DNA of 41,849 bases from Caldifarciminota bacterium (GTDB lineage: Bacteria; Hydrothermota; Hydrothermia; LBFQ01), in contig WFXS01000122.1 of the NCBI GenBank assembly GCA_015490465.1, forward strand, positions 1-41,849, read 5' to 3'. Below are positions 15,599-22,010 of the stretch, piece after piece. The notes beneath the pieces are model-generated. The model made no database searches. It saw only the letters and a list, made by a program, of their open reading frames with translations, and had not been told where the DNA came from. Each line of letters starts with the position of its first letter. The first letter of the stretch is position 1. The translations under genes were made by a program, and so were the position numbers.

Positions 15599-16192
15599 AT
15601 GAAAGACAGGATAAACGGGATACGAAAGGAAGCAAGGGCCAGCTGGTGGGAGGACGGAATAACCGAGATCGTGGCGGGTCTCGGCGTCCTCGTCATAGGT
15701 TCCATCGGCATCTCAGGATACGCCCTTGAGGGCAGGGTTCCGCCATGGTCCTACGCCGTCTTCATCCTCCTGATGGTCGCCCTGGCCTTCGGTATAAGGT
15801 GGGTGGTCCTATGGGCAAAGGAGAGGTGGGTATGGCCGCATACGGGCTACTCCGTGGTTAAGGGGAGGGGCGGGAAATACCTGATCCCCTTCTACCTGAT
15901 CGTCTTTGCCCTTCTCGCTCTCGCATTCCTCTTCCCGTCCTACACTCCGATAGTGGGAGGGACGATAGGAGCCGTAATTCTGGTATCCCTCGCCCTCTAC
16001 AACGGCCTACGGCGGTTCTACGCCCTCGCCCTTCTCTCCTTCGCCTTCGGCATCCTGCTCTACTCCGTGGGTATACGGGACGATAGGGCGACCTTCTTAC
16101 TTCTGATCGGTGTCGGATCCGTCATGTTTTTCCTTGGCGTCCTGCGCTTTGCGAGGTTCAAAAGGGAGGTAAGTTCCGTCCATGAGGGATAA
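15599..16192 (+). CDS. Multi-spanning membrane protein co-transcribed with a regulator
   Basis: 197 aa, unrecognised. A basic amphipathic N-terminus (MKDRINGIRKEARASWWEDG) is followed by about six hydrophobic helices in three pairs (25-45, 53-75, 97-113, 119-135, 138-155, 160-175). The same layout, a wHTH regulator next to a five- or six-TM protein, is common for envelope stress or exporter-like pairs, but no function can be assigned. It has a true leader with a Shine-Dalgarno and a strong operator. The downstream regulator gene overlaps its 3' end by 11 nt. Confidence 0.75.
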   Translation: MKDRINGIRKEARASWWEDGITEIVAGLGVLVIGSIGISGYALEGRVPPWSYAVFILLMVALAFGIRWVVLWAKERWVWPHTGYSVVKGRGGKYLIPFYLIVFALLALAFLFPSYTPIVGGTIGAVILVSLALYNGLRRFYALALLSFAFGILLYSVGIRDDRATFLLLIGVGSVMFFLGVLRFARFKREVSSVHEG

Positions 16193-16496
16193 TCTCTACA
16201 GTAAACTGTCCTCCCTTGATAGGACCATAAACGAGCCTGCACGTCTCTCCATAATGGCAGCCCTCTACGACCTCAAGGAGGCGGATTTCGTCTTCCTCCA
16301 GAGGCTGACGGGCCTGACCCGCGGGAACCTGTCCGCCCACATCTACAAACTCGCCGATAAGGGTTATATAGCCGTAGAAAAGAGGTTCGTCGGGAAGAAA
16401 CCCGTAACCGTGTGCCGCCTGACCCCTGAGGGTGAGAGGGCCTTCAGGGAGTACGTGAGGGTCCTTGAGGATCTGGTCAAGGGTAAGGGGGATTAG
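16182..16496 (+). CDS. Winged-helix transcriptional regulator (MarR/ArsR-like, HTH_27 type)
   Basis: 104 aa. INEPARLSIMAALYDLKEADFVFLQ is the first helix pair, LTGLTRGNLSAHIYKLADKG the recognition-helix region, and IAVEKRFVGKKPVTVCRLTPEG the wing. This is the one-domain winged-helix family usually found beside a membrane protein it regulates. No metal-binding Cys cluster is visible. It overlaps the membrane-protein gene by 11 nt and probably binds the inverted repeats at 15548-15585 for autoregulation (inference). The stop shares TTAG with the convergent epimerase gene. Confidence 0.88.
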   Translation: MRDNLYSKLSSLDRTINEPARLSIMAALYDLKEADFVFLQRLTGLTRGNLSAHIYKLADKGYIAVEKRFVGKKPVTVCRLTPEGERAFREYVRVLEDLVKGKGD

Positions 16497-17479
16497 ATAT
16501 CGGGCATGGAGGGGAATATACGCCTTATCCTCTCCCAGTTATCCATCATCCACCGGGCGGTCCTCTTTACCCCCTCCTCAAGGGAGGTGGTGGGTTGCCA
16601 GCCGATCGCTCCGGCTATCTTGCTCACGTCCGCCTTCGTTACGGGGAGGTCCGCCCTGTTGAACTCGTACCTCTTCAGGTTGACCTTCCTTCCCGTGTAC
16701 TTCTCAACGAGGGATATAAGGTAGGTTAAGGGGTGGTCCTCCCCGTTGCCGACGTTAAAGAGGTCGTACCCTTCAACCCTCCGGAAGGTGAGGTACGTGG
16801 CCTCCGCCACGTCGTCTATGTACGTGAAACTTCTCCTCTGGGTACCGTCCCCGTAGAGGGGGAACTCCTCACCCGATAGGGCTGAGTATATCAGCTTGAA
16901 TACGCTCATATCCGGCCTTCCGGCCGGGCCGTAAACTGTGAAGTAGCGGAGTACGTAGGCCTCTATCCCGTAAAGGTGATGGTAGGTATATAGAAGGTTC
17001 TCGGCGGCCTTCTTACTTACGGCGTAGGGGGATATGGGCCTGTCCGTCTTCATGTCCTCACGAAAAGGGGGGGTATGGCCAGCGTAGATGGAGGAAGTGG
17101 ACGCCATGAGGATCTTCTTCACCCCCGCTTTCCTCATACCCTCTAAGATGCGGAGTGTTCCTAAGGTGTTGGCCCTGAAGTAGGCTTCCGGGTCCCTTAT
17201 ACTGGCCCTTACTCCGGCCTTCGCCCCTATGTGGAGGATACCCTCCAGATCCGGCGTTATCACCCTCTCAACGTCCTCCTGCCTTGTAAAATCCCCCTCG
17301 TAAAAGGTGAAGGAGGGGTACCCGTTCAACCTCTCAAGACGCAACAGTTTGTACTCCTTCGGATAATACGGATCAAGGTTATCCATACCTACGACCCCGT
17401 ACCCCCGTCTGAGGAACTCCTCCGCAACCCTGCTCCCTATGAACCCTGCCACACCGGTGATAAGGACCTTTCGGGACAT
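16493..17479 (-). CDS. NAD-dependent nucleotide-sugar epimerase (UDP-glucuronate 4-epimerase-like)
   Basis: 328 aa, extended short-chain dehydrogenase. Rossmann motif ITGVAGFIGSRVAEEF at the N-terminus, MDNLDPYYP as in UDP-glucuronate 4-epimerases, catalytic ASTSSIY (Ser) and SPYAVSKKAAE (YxxxK), and AGRPDMSVFKL, also typical of that subgroup. It would supply UDP-galacturonate or a related sugar for surface polysaccharide; the exact substrate is inferred. Monocistronic with a TACAAT box 9 nt before the ATG. Confidence 0.85.
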   Translation of the reverse strand: MSRKVLITGVAGFIGSRVAEEFLRRGYGVVGMDNLDPYYPKEYKLLRLERLNGYPSFTFYEGDFTRQEDVERVITPDLEGILHIGAKAGVRASIRDPEAYFRANTLGTLRILEGMRKAGVKKILMASTSSIYAGHTPPFREDMKTDRPISPYAVSKKAAENLLYTYHHLYGIEAYVLRYFTVYGPAGRPDMSVFKLIYSALSGEEFPLYGDGTQRRSFTYIDDVAEATYLTFRRVEGYDLFNVGNGEDHPLTYLISLVEKYTGRKVNLKRYEFNRADLPVTKADVSKIAGAIGWQPTTSLEEGVKRTARWMMDNWERIRRIFPSMPDI

Positions 17480-17488
17480 AAAGACGGG

Positions 17489-17494
17489 ATTGTA
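17489..17494 (-). promoter_or_regulatory. -10 box, leaderless epimerase gene
   Basis: TACAAT on the minus strand, 9 nt before the ATG at 17479. Confidence 0.55.
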
Positions 17495-17501
17495 CGGGGG
17501 A

Positions 17502-17798
17502 CTACAACCTGAGATTATCCGCCCATACCCCTACGAACGGTAGGGGTTCAACCGATCCCCTCATGGCCTGGACGATACCGAAGAGAGTCAGGTACAGGAG
17601 AAGGACCAGACCGAGGGGAGCGAGGACCGCCCAGCCCACAACGGGAACGAACCTCCACACGAAGAGCCACACCAACCAAAGGGAGGAGAGTACGAAACCC
17701 TGCCTTATGTGGAAGATTACGAAGTTGTCCTTGGGTAGAAAGAGGACGACGATAAAAAAGAAGGGCAGGTAGGATAGGGCGGCCAGAACCCTGCTCAA
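17502..17798 (-). CDS. DUF4870/Tic20-like small membrane protein
   Basis: 98 aa with three hydrophobic helices (about 5-22, 35-50, 55-78). The segment LSYLPFFFIVVLFLPKDN followed by FVIFHIRQGFVLSS matches the conserved 'YLPFL...FVxFHxRQGLxL' core of DUF4870/Tic20-like proteins, whose function in bacteria is unknown. It starts with TTG overlapping the gatC stop (TTGA), so it is read in the tRNA-Gln/gatC transcript. No separate promoter is visible. Confidence 0.75.
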   Translation of the reverse strand: MSRVLAALSYLPFFFIVVLFLPKDNFVIFHIRQGFVLSSLWLVWLFVWRFVPVVGWAVLAPLGLVLLLYLTLFGIVQAMRGSVEPLPFVGVWADNLRL

Positions 17799-18052
17799 GT
17801 CTTCCTGCCTATAGGGGATAGGAACCGTACGTATCGGCCTTCGGTGTCGGGAGCGAGGGCGTATATCTCCGGGAAGGTCTCCCCCGGCTCGTCCTCCCTC
17901 AGGCGCGTGTACCCTTCGTGAACGGAGAAGAGAGGTTCAACGTCCGGTACCTCACCGAGGGCGTTTATAAACACGAGGATCCTCTCAAAGTCTTTCTGCA
18001 GATCTTCGTCCGCCTCAAGGCGTGCCAGTTCCCCTACCTTCTTTACGTCCAA
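17795..18052 (-). CDS. gatC: Asp/Glu-tRNA amidotransferase subunit C
   Basis: 85 aa from the TTG at 18052. GatC braces the GatA/GatB complex that turns Glu-tRNA(Gln) into Gln-tRNA(Gln) and Asp-tRNA(Asn) into Asn-tRNA(Asn). VKKVGELARLEADED at the start, FERILVFINALGEVPDVEP in the middle and LREDEPGET follow the family pattern. A longer frame opens at 18091, but everything before 18052 lies inside tRNA-Gln, so the TTG abutting the tRNA discriminator base is the only sensible start. There is no Shine-Dalgarno. gatA and gatB are elsewhere. Confidence 0.85.
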   Translation of the reverse strand: MDVKKVGELARLEADEDLQKDFERILVFINALGEVPDVEPLFSVHEGYTRLREDEPGETFPEIYALAPDTEGRYVRFLSPIGRKT

Positions 18053-18124
18053 CTGGGGCGGGAGGACTCGAACCTCCACTACCAGATCCAAAGTCTGGCG
18101 TGCTACCGATTACACCACGCCCCA
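18053..18124 (-). tRNA. tRNA-Gln (anticodon TTG)
   Basis: 72 nt. Acceptor TGGGGCG/CGCCCCA with the U1-A72 pair typical of tRNA-Gln, D-arm GTG/CAC, anticodon stem CCAGA/TCTGG with loop CTTTGGA (anticodon TTG), 4-nt variable region, T-arm GGAGG/CCTCC with TTCGAGT loop, discriminator G. CCA is not encoded. The next base begins the TTG start codon of gatC. The promoter box is 9 nt from the mature 5' end. Confidence 0.96.
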
Positions 18125-18133
18125 AAGGTTAAA

Positions 18134-18139
18134 ATTATA
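18134..18139 (-). promoter_or_regulatory. -10 box of tRNA-Gln/gatC
   Basis: TATAAT on the minus strand, 9 nt before the mature tRNA 5' end and inside the 21-nt gap after trigger factor. Transcription could start at or within a base or two of the tRNA 5' end. Confidence 0.65.
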
Positions 18140-18145
18140 TCCCCG

Positions 18146-19318
18146 TTATACGAACTCCGGTTCTATCTGAACCGCCTGCTTTAAGTAATCGTAGGCCTTC
18201 CTTATGAGGTAGCGGCTCCGCAGTTCGTCGTACTTACCCCTCTTCTTAGCCTCCTCAAGGAACTTTTCGGGGTCAGCCTTACCCTCGTCCTTGAGGTACT
18301 GGATTATCTCCTCGTCCGTTATGTCAAGCTCCTTCTCCTCTATGAGTTTGAGGATTATCAGGTCCCGCGCCACTATGAAGGCGGCGTTCTGAAGGGCGGC
18401 CTCCTCCACCTCCTCCGGAGGGACCTGCTGGGCTATCTGGGGCTTTATGTCCTTATAGACCTGATAAACGAGCGAAGGGGGAGGATCAAAGGGGGACAGA
18501 CGCAATATCTCCTGAATTATGGCGTTTTCCAGTTCAAATTCGGCAACCTTCTGGGCTTCCTCAACCAGCTGCTCCTTTATCTTCTCTCTCATCTCCTGAG
18601 GGGAGGTGTATCCGAGGAGTTCGGCGACCTCCTCGTCCGACGGGTACTGAACCTCAAACACCTTCTTTATGACGTAAACCTCCTCCTCACCCTCCTCCTC
18701 GCCGGGGAGAACGACCTCGTCCCCCACCTTCTTTCCGAGAATGGCGTTGTAGAGGTCCTCGTCCAGTTCGTCCGCCCTCACGTATATACGGGCGCGCTTC
18801 CTCTCCCCTTCCTTACCGTCCTTCCGCGTAAAGAACTCCGCCAGGACCACGTCCCCCTCTCTGACCTCCCTGTCAACCGACTGGAGGGTGGCGTTCTCCT
18901 CTTTGAACTCCTGTATCTTCTCCTCAACGTCGGCGTCCGTTATCTGTTTTATCCTCTTTTTGACCCTTATCTGGGATGGATCCGGAAGGACGATCTCCGG
19001 ATAGATCTCAAACTCAACCGTGAACTCGTAGACGTCCTCGCCCTCGCTCTGGGCTTTGACCCTCGGGGAGGATATGAGCCTCCATCCCCTCTCCTCTACG
19101 AGTTTCTTTATCTCCTCGTTCAGGGCGTCAATAACGGCCTCCTCCCGCACCTCCTTTGCGAACCTCTGCTTAACTACGGATACGGGAACCTTCCCGGGTC
19201 GGAATCCGGGCAACTTTACCTTACGGGCGAGCCTCCGGGCAGCCCTGTCAACGTACTCCTCTACGGTTTCCTTTGGTATGACTACCTTTTCCTCTTTCAG
19301 GGACTTCCTCTCATCCAT
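18146..19318 (-). CDS. tig: Trigger factor
   Basis: 390 aa, slightly shorter than the E. coli protein (432). It is a ribosome-bound chaperone and peptidyl-prolyl isomerase. The ribosome-docking signature LPGFRPGKVPVSVVKQRF sits near residue 37. The middle PPIase-like region (about 140-215) is acidic and reduced, lacking the classical FKBP aromatic motif, and is followed by the long helical C-terminal chaperone arms. It diverges from the DUF4230 gene with separate boxes (TAGAAT 8 nt before its ATG). Its stop lies 21 nt before tRNA-Gln. Confidence 0.93.
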   Translation of the reverse strand: MDERKSLKEEKVVIPKETVEEYVDRAARRLARKVKLPGFRPGKVPVSVVKQRFAKEVREEAVIDALNEEIKKLVEERGWRLISSPRVKAQSEGEDVYEFTVEFEIYPEIVLPDPSQIRVKKRIKQITDADVEEKIQEFKEENATLQSVDREVREGDVVLAEFFTRKDGKEGERKRARIYVRADELDEDLYNAILGKKVGDEVVLPGEEEGEEEVYVIKKVFEVQYPSDEEVAELLGYTSPQEMREKIKEQLVEEAQKVAEFELENAIIQEILRLSPFDPPPSLVYQVYKDIKPQIAQQVPPEEVEEAALQNAAFIVARDLIILKLIEEKELDITDEEIIQYLKDEGKADPEKFLEEAKKRGKYDELRSRYLIRKAYDYLKQAVQIEPEFV

Positions 19319-19326
19319 AAGCGGCT

Positions 19327-19332
19327 ATTCTA
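19327..19332 (-). promoter_or_regulatory. -10 box, leaderless tig
   Basis: TAGAAT on the minus strand, 8 nt before the tig ATG. Confidence 0.55.
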
Positions 19333-19360
19333 CTGTAGAAATCCGGACTTATCCCGCCGT

Positions 19361-19366
19361 TAAAAT
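19361..19366 (+). promoter_or_regulatory. -10 box, leaderless DUF4230 gene
   Basis: TAAAAT, 8 nt before the ATG at 19375. Confidence 0.55.
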
Positions 19367-19374
19367 ACACCTGC

Positions 19375-20025
19375 ATGCTCCGTAAGTTCTGCATTTTCCT
19401 CGTGGTATGGGCGATACTGTGGACGCTTGTAGGCTCCCTCTATATAGGAAGGGTCGGCGTTTCCGCCCTGTTTAAGGACAGGAAGTACACCTTTACACTG
19501 ACGAGGGAAGGGCTAACCAGCTCCATCCGTGAGGTGGCCAAACTCGTAGTCTTAGAAGTTCAGAGAGAGTACGAGGTTCAGGATACCGTCTCCCCCATTT
19601 TTAAAGGTCCCCTTATGGTCGGAGGCCGTAAAACCGTCCTAAAGTTCGTCGTCACCTTCCGCCTGGCCTTTGACGTGTCCAGAATAAGGCCTCAGGACGT
19701 ATCCCTTACATCGTCGGGGGATACCTTAAAGGTTGAGGTAGTACTGCCGGAGCCGGAGGTTATGGTTTCGGTAGATCGGTGGTGGGTGGTCTCGGAGGAG
19801 GTGGGTATATTCGGTACGCCCATGAGGTCCTACGAGGCCTCTCCCGTATTTGACTACATCCGTAACGTGGCCCGTAGTCGCATGAAAGAGGAACTGTCCG
19901 GGTGGTACTCGGAGTTATCCGGACGGATAGAGAAGGTTATGGGTAGGCTCCTCACGTCCCTCCTCGGTAGACCGGTACGGTTCAAGGTTAAGGGGTTCAG
20001 GGTAATACCGCAGGAAACCAAGTAG
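19375..20025 (+). CDS. DUF4230 domain protein, membrane-anchored
   Basis: 216 aa. One N-terminal TM helix (residues 5-25), then an extracytoplasmic domain with SSIREVAKLVVLEVQREYEV, FRLAFDVSRIRPQDVSL and LKVEVVLPEPEVM, the pattern of DUF4230, a widespread family of unknown function. The C-terminal half is helical (RSRMKEELSGWYSELSGRIE). Leaderless promoter, divergent from tig. The rplE gene follows but has its own -10 box, so the two are probably separate units. Confidence 0.78.
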   Translation: MLRKFCIFLVVWAILWTLVGSLYIGRVGVSALFKDRKYTFTLTREGLTSSIREVAKLVVLEVQREYEVQDTVSPIFKGPLMVGGRKTVLKFVVTFRLAFDVSRIRPQDVSLTSSGDTLKVEVVLPEPEVMVSVDRWWVVSEEVGIFGTPMRSYEASPVFDYIRNVARSRMKEELSGWYSELSGRIEKVMGRLLTSLLGRPVRFKVKGFRVIPQETK

Positions 20026-20047
20026 CCATAAGTGAACCGTCCTGCCG

Positions 20048-20053
20048 TAGAAT
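20048..20053 (+). promoter_or_regulatory. -10 box, leaderless rplE
   Basis: TAGAAT, 8 nt before the ATG at 20062. Confidence 0.55.
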
Positions 20054-20061
20054 AGCCGGCT

Positions 20062-20601
20062 ATGGCCCTTTACGAGAGGTATAAGAAGGAGATAAGACCC
20101 AAACTGGCGAAGGAGTTGAACCTTAACATAATGGAGGTACCCCGCATAGAGAAGGTGGTGGTTCACGTAGGATGGGGAAGGGAGGCCCTTGAGGACCCCA
20201 AGTCCCTTGAGGTGGTGGCCCAGGAACTCGCCATGATTACGGGGCAGAAGCCCGTAATTACGAGGGCGAGGAAGCACGTGGCCCAGTTCAAGCTCAGGAA
20301 GGGAACGCCCATAGGCGTAAAGGTCACCCTGAGAGGGAAGAGGGCGTACGACTTCCTTGAGAGGCTCATAAACTTCGCCCTTCCCCGTGTGAGGGACTTC
20401 AGGGGACTCCCGAAGGACAGGTTTGACGGCAGAGGGAGCTACAACTTCGGCCTTGAGGAGCATACGGCCTTCCCCGAGGTTGACATAGACAAGGTACAGC
20501 GGGTTTTCGGAATGGACATAAACATAGTCACCAGCGCCGATAACGACGAGCTCGCCTACAGGCTCCTTGAGGCTCTCGGATTCCCGTTTGAGAGGGATTA
20601 A
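20062..20601 (+). CDS. rplE: 50S ribosomal protein L5
   Basis: 179 aa, normal length. L5 binds 5S rRNA in the central protuberance. ERYKKEIRPKLAKELN at the start, IEKVVVHVGWGREALED, TGQKPVITRARKHVAQFKLR, GTPIGVKVTLRGKRAYDFL, LPRVRDFRG and FGLEEHTAFPEVDID all follow bacterial L5. It stands alone between a DUF4230 gene and an M16 gene instead of in the spc operon between rplX and rpsN. It has its own TAGAAT box 8 nt before the ATG. Confidence 0.96.
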   Translation: MALYERYKKEIRPKLAKELNLNIMEVPRIEKVVVHVGWGREALEDPKSLEVVAQELAMITGQKPVITRARKHVAQFKLRKGTPIGVKVTLRGKRAYDFLERLINFALPRVRDFRGLPKDRFDGRGSYNFGLEEHTAFPEVDIDKVQRVFGMDINIVTSADNDELAYRLLEALGFPFERD

Positions 20602-20607
20602 CATCCG

Positions 20608-20613
20608 TAGAAT
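20608..20613 (+). promoter_or_regulatory. -10 box, leaderless M16 gene
   Basis: TAGAAT, 8 nt before the ATG at 20622. The four bases before it (TCCG) nearly repeat those before the rplE box (GCCG). Confidence 0.55.
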
Positions 20614-20621
20614 CCCCTGTC

Positions 20622-22010
20622 ATGAGGAGATTTATTCCCGTTTTCACGCTTTTGTTTGTGATCGGTTGCACGTCAACGGGTAAGAAGATGGAAAAGACGA
20701 CCGGGACCATAACGATTAAACCCCTTGTTAAGAAGGAAAAGACCCTTCCCAACGGTCTGCACGTTATAGCCGTTAAAAAGGACAAACTTCCCATATTCCA
20801 CATGCAGCTCACCATAAGGGTAGGTTCCCTTCTGGATCCGGAAGGGAAGGAGGGCCTGGCGAACTTAGTGGGGGTTATGGTGGACGAGGGTACCAGAAAC
20901 AGGACGTCCGAACAGATAGCCTCGGAGATAGAGGAGATGGGAGGTTCCTTCAGCGTGAACGTAGGCAGGACTCACACCGAAGTGACGATAAGGTCCCTCA
21001 CGGACGACGCCGATAGCATGCTGGCCATAACGTCCGATATAGTTATGAACGCCACCTTCCCCGAAAAGGAGTTCCAGAGGGAAAAGAGGAGGCAGAAGGC
21101 GTCAATCCAGAACAGCCTTAGCAACCCCAACTACGTGGCCAGTGTGAGGCTTTACGAGCTTACCTACGAGGGAACCCGCCTCTCCCATCCGCCTGAAGGG
21201 TACGTGAACTCCGTGGATAAGATAGAGCGGGGAGATCTGGTGGAGTTCCATAAGAGGTACTGGAGGCCGAACATATCCTACGTGGTGGTGGTCTCCTCCC
21301 TTGAGCCGGACGAGGCCATAGCAAAGGTGGAGAAGTACTTCTCCGGTTGGGAGAAAGGGGATGTGAACCTCCCGTACATACCCCGGTACAAGAGGAGAAA
21401 GAAGGTTGAGATATACCACATGCCCGGACTCAATCAGGCCTACGTACGTATGGCCGCCCCGGTTGACATACAGAGGAACTCACCGGACTGGAACGCTCTG
21501 CGGGTGGTCAACTACATACTCGGCGGCTCCGGTTTCTCCAGCAGGATCCTGAAGAAGATAAGGGTGGAGAAAGGCTACGCCTACTCCGCCTACTCCTACG
21601 TAATTCCCAACATACCGTGGAAGTCCCAGAAACTCCCCTCCATCTTCATAGCAGGACTTGAGACCCGCACGGAGACGGCCGAGGACGCTGTCCTCACCCT
21701 CCTTGACCTGATAAGGGAGGCGAAGGAGAAGGGGTTTACGGAGGAGGAACTTGAGGCGGCCAAGAGCTTTTACAACGGCTATATAGCCCGTACCTCCGAA
21801 ACCTACAGTCAGGTGGCGGGCCTTATATCCACGCAGTACGAGTACGGCCTTCCGGACATGTTCTGGATTAAGGACGTTGAGGAGATCAGGAGGTTGACCC
21901 TGAATAGGGTTAACGGGGCCGCCCGGAAATACCTGAACACGGACAGGTACGTCCTCCTCATAGTGACGGACACGACGAAGTTCAAACCGGAGAAACTGCC
22001 GAAGGACTAA
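20622..22010 (+). CDS. M16 peptidase-family lipoprotein lacking the zinc site
   Basis: 462 aa. Lipobox-like LLFVIGC at the N-terminus suggests a lipid anchor. It has the M16B fold: LPNGLHVIAVKKDKLPI, then GLANLVGVMVDEGTRNR where catalytic members have HxxEH. None of the zinc ligands is present here. The C-terminal half keeps SGFSSRILKKIRVEKGYAYSAY, the region with the conserved Arg and Tyr that bind substrate in the non-catalytic subunit of M16B pairs. It is therefore probably the partner of a catalytic subunit encoded elsewhere. Stop shared (CTAA) with merA. Confidence 0.88.
   Translation: MRRFIPVFTLLFVIGCTSTGKKMEKTTGTITIKPLVKKEKTLPNGLHVIAVKKDKLPIFHMQLTIRVGSLLDPEGKEGLANLVGVMVDEGTRNRTSEQIASEIEEMGGSFSVNVGRTHTEVTIRSLTDDADSMLAITSDIVMNATFPEKEFQREKRRQKASIQNSLSNPNYVASVRLYELTYEGTRLSHPPEGYVNSVDKIERGDLVEFHKRYWRPNISYVVVVSSLEPDEAIAKVEKYFSGWEKGDVNLPYIPRYKRRKKVEIYHMPGLNQAYVRMAAPVDIQRNSPDWNALRVVNYILGGSGFSSRILKKIRVEKGYAYSAYSYVIPNIPWKSQKLPSIFIAGLETRTETAEDAVLTLLDLIREAKEKGFTEEELEAAKSFYNGYIARTSETYSQVAGLISTQYEYGLPDMFWIKDVEEIRRLTLNRVNGAARKYLNTDRYVLLIVTDTTKFKPEKLPKD

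Noticed and set aside
18053-18091. Longer gatC starting at the ATG at 18091
   Set aside because: The extra 13 codons lie inside tRNA-Gln, and the family N-terminus fits the TTG at 18052.
18134-19366. Trigger factor and tRNA-Gln as one transcript from the tig promoter only
   Set aside because: A clean TATAAT lies in the 21-nt gap, so the tRNA has its own promoter, although read-through from tig remains possible.
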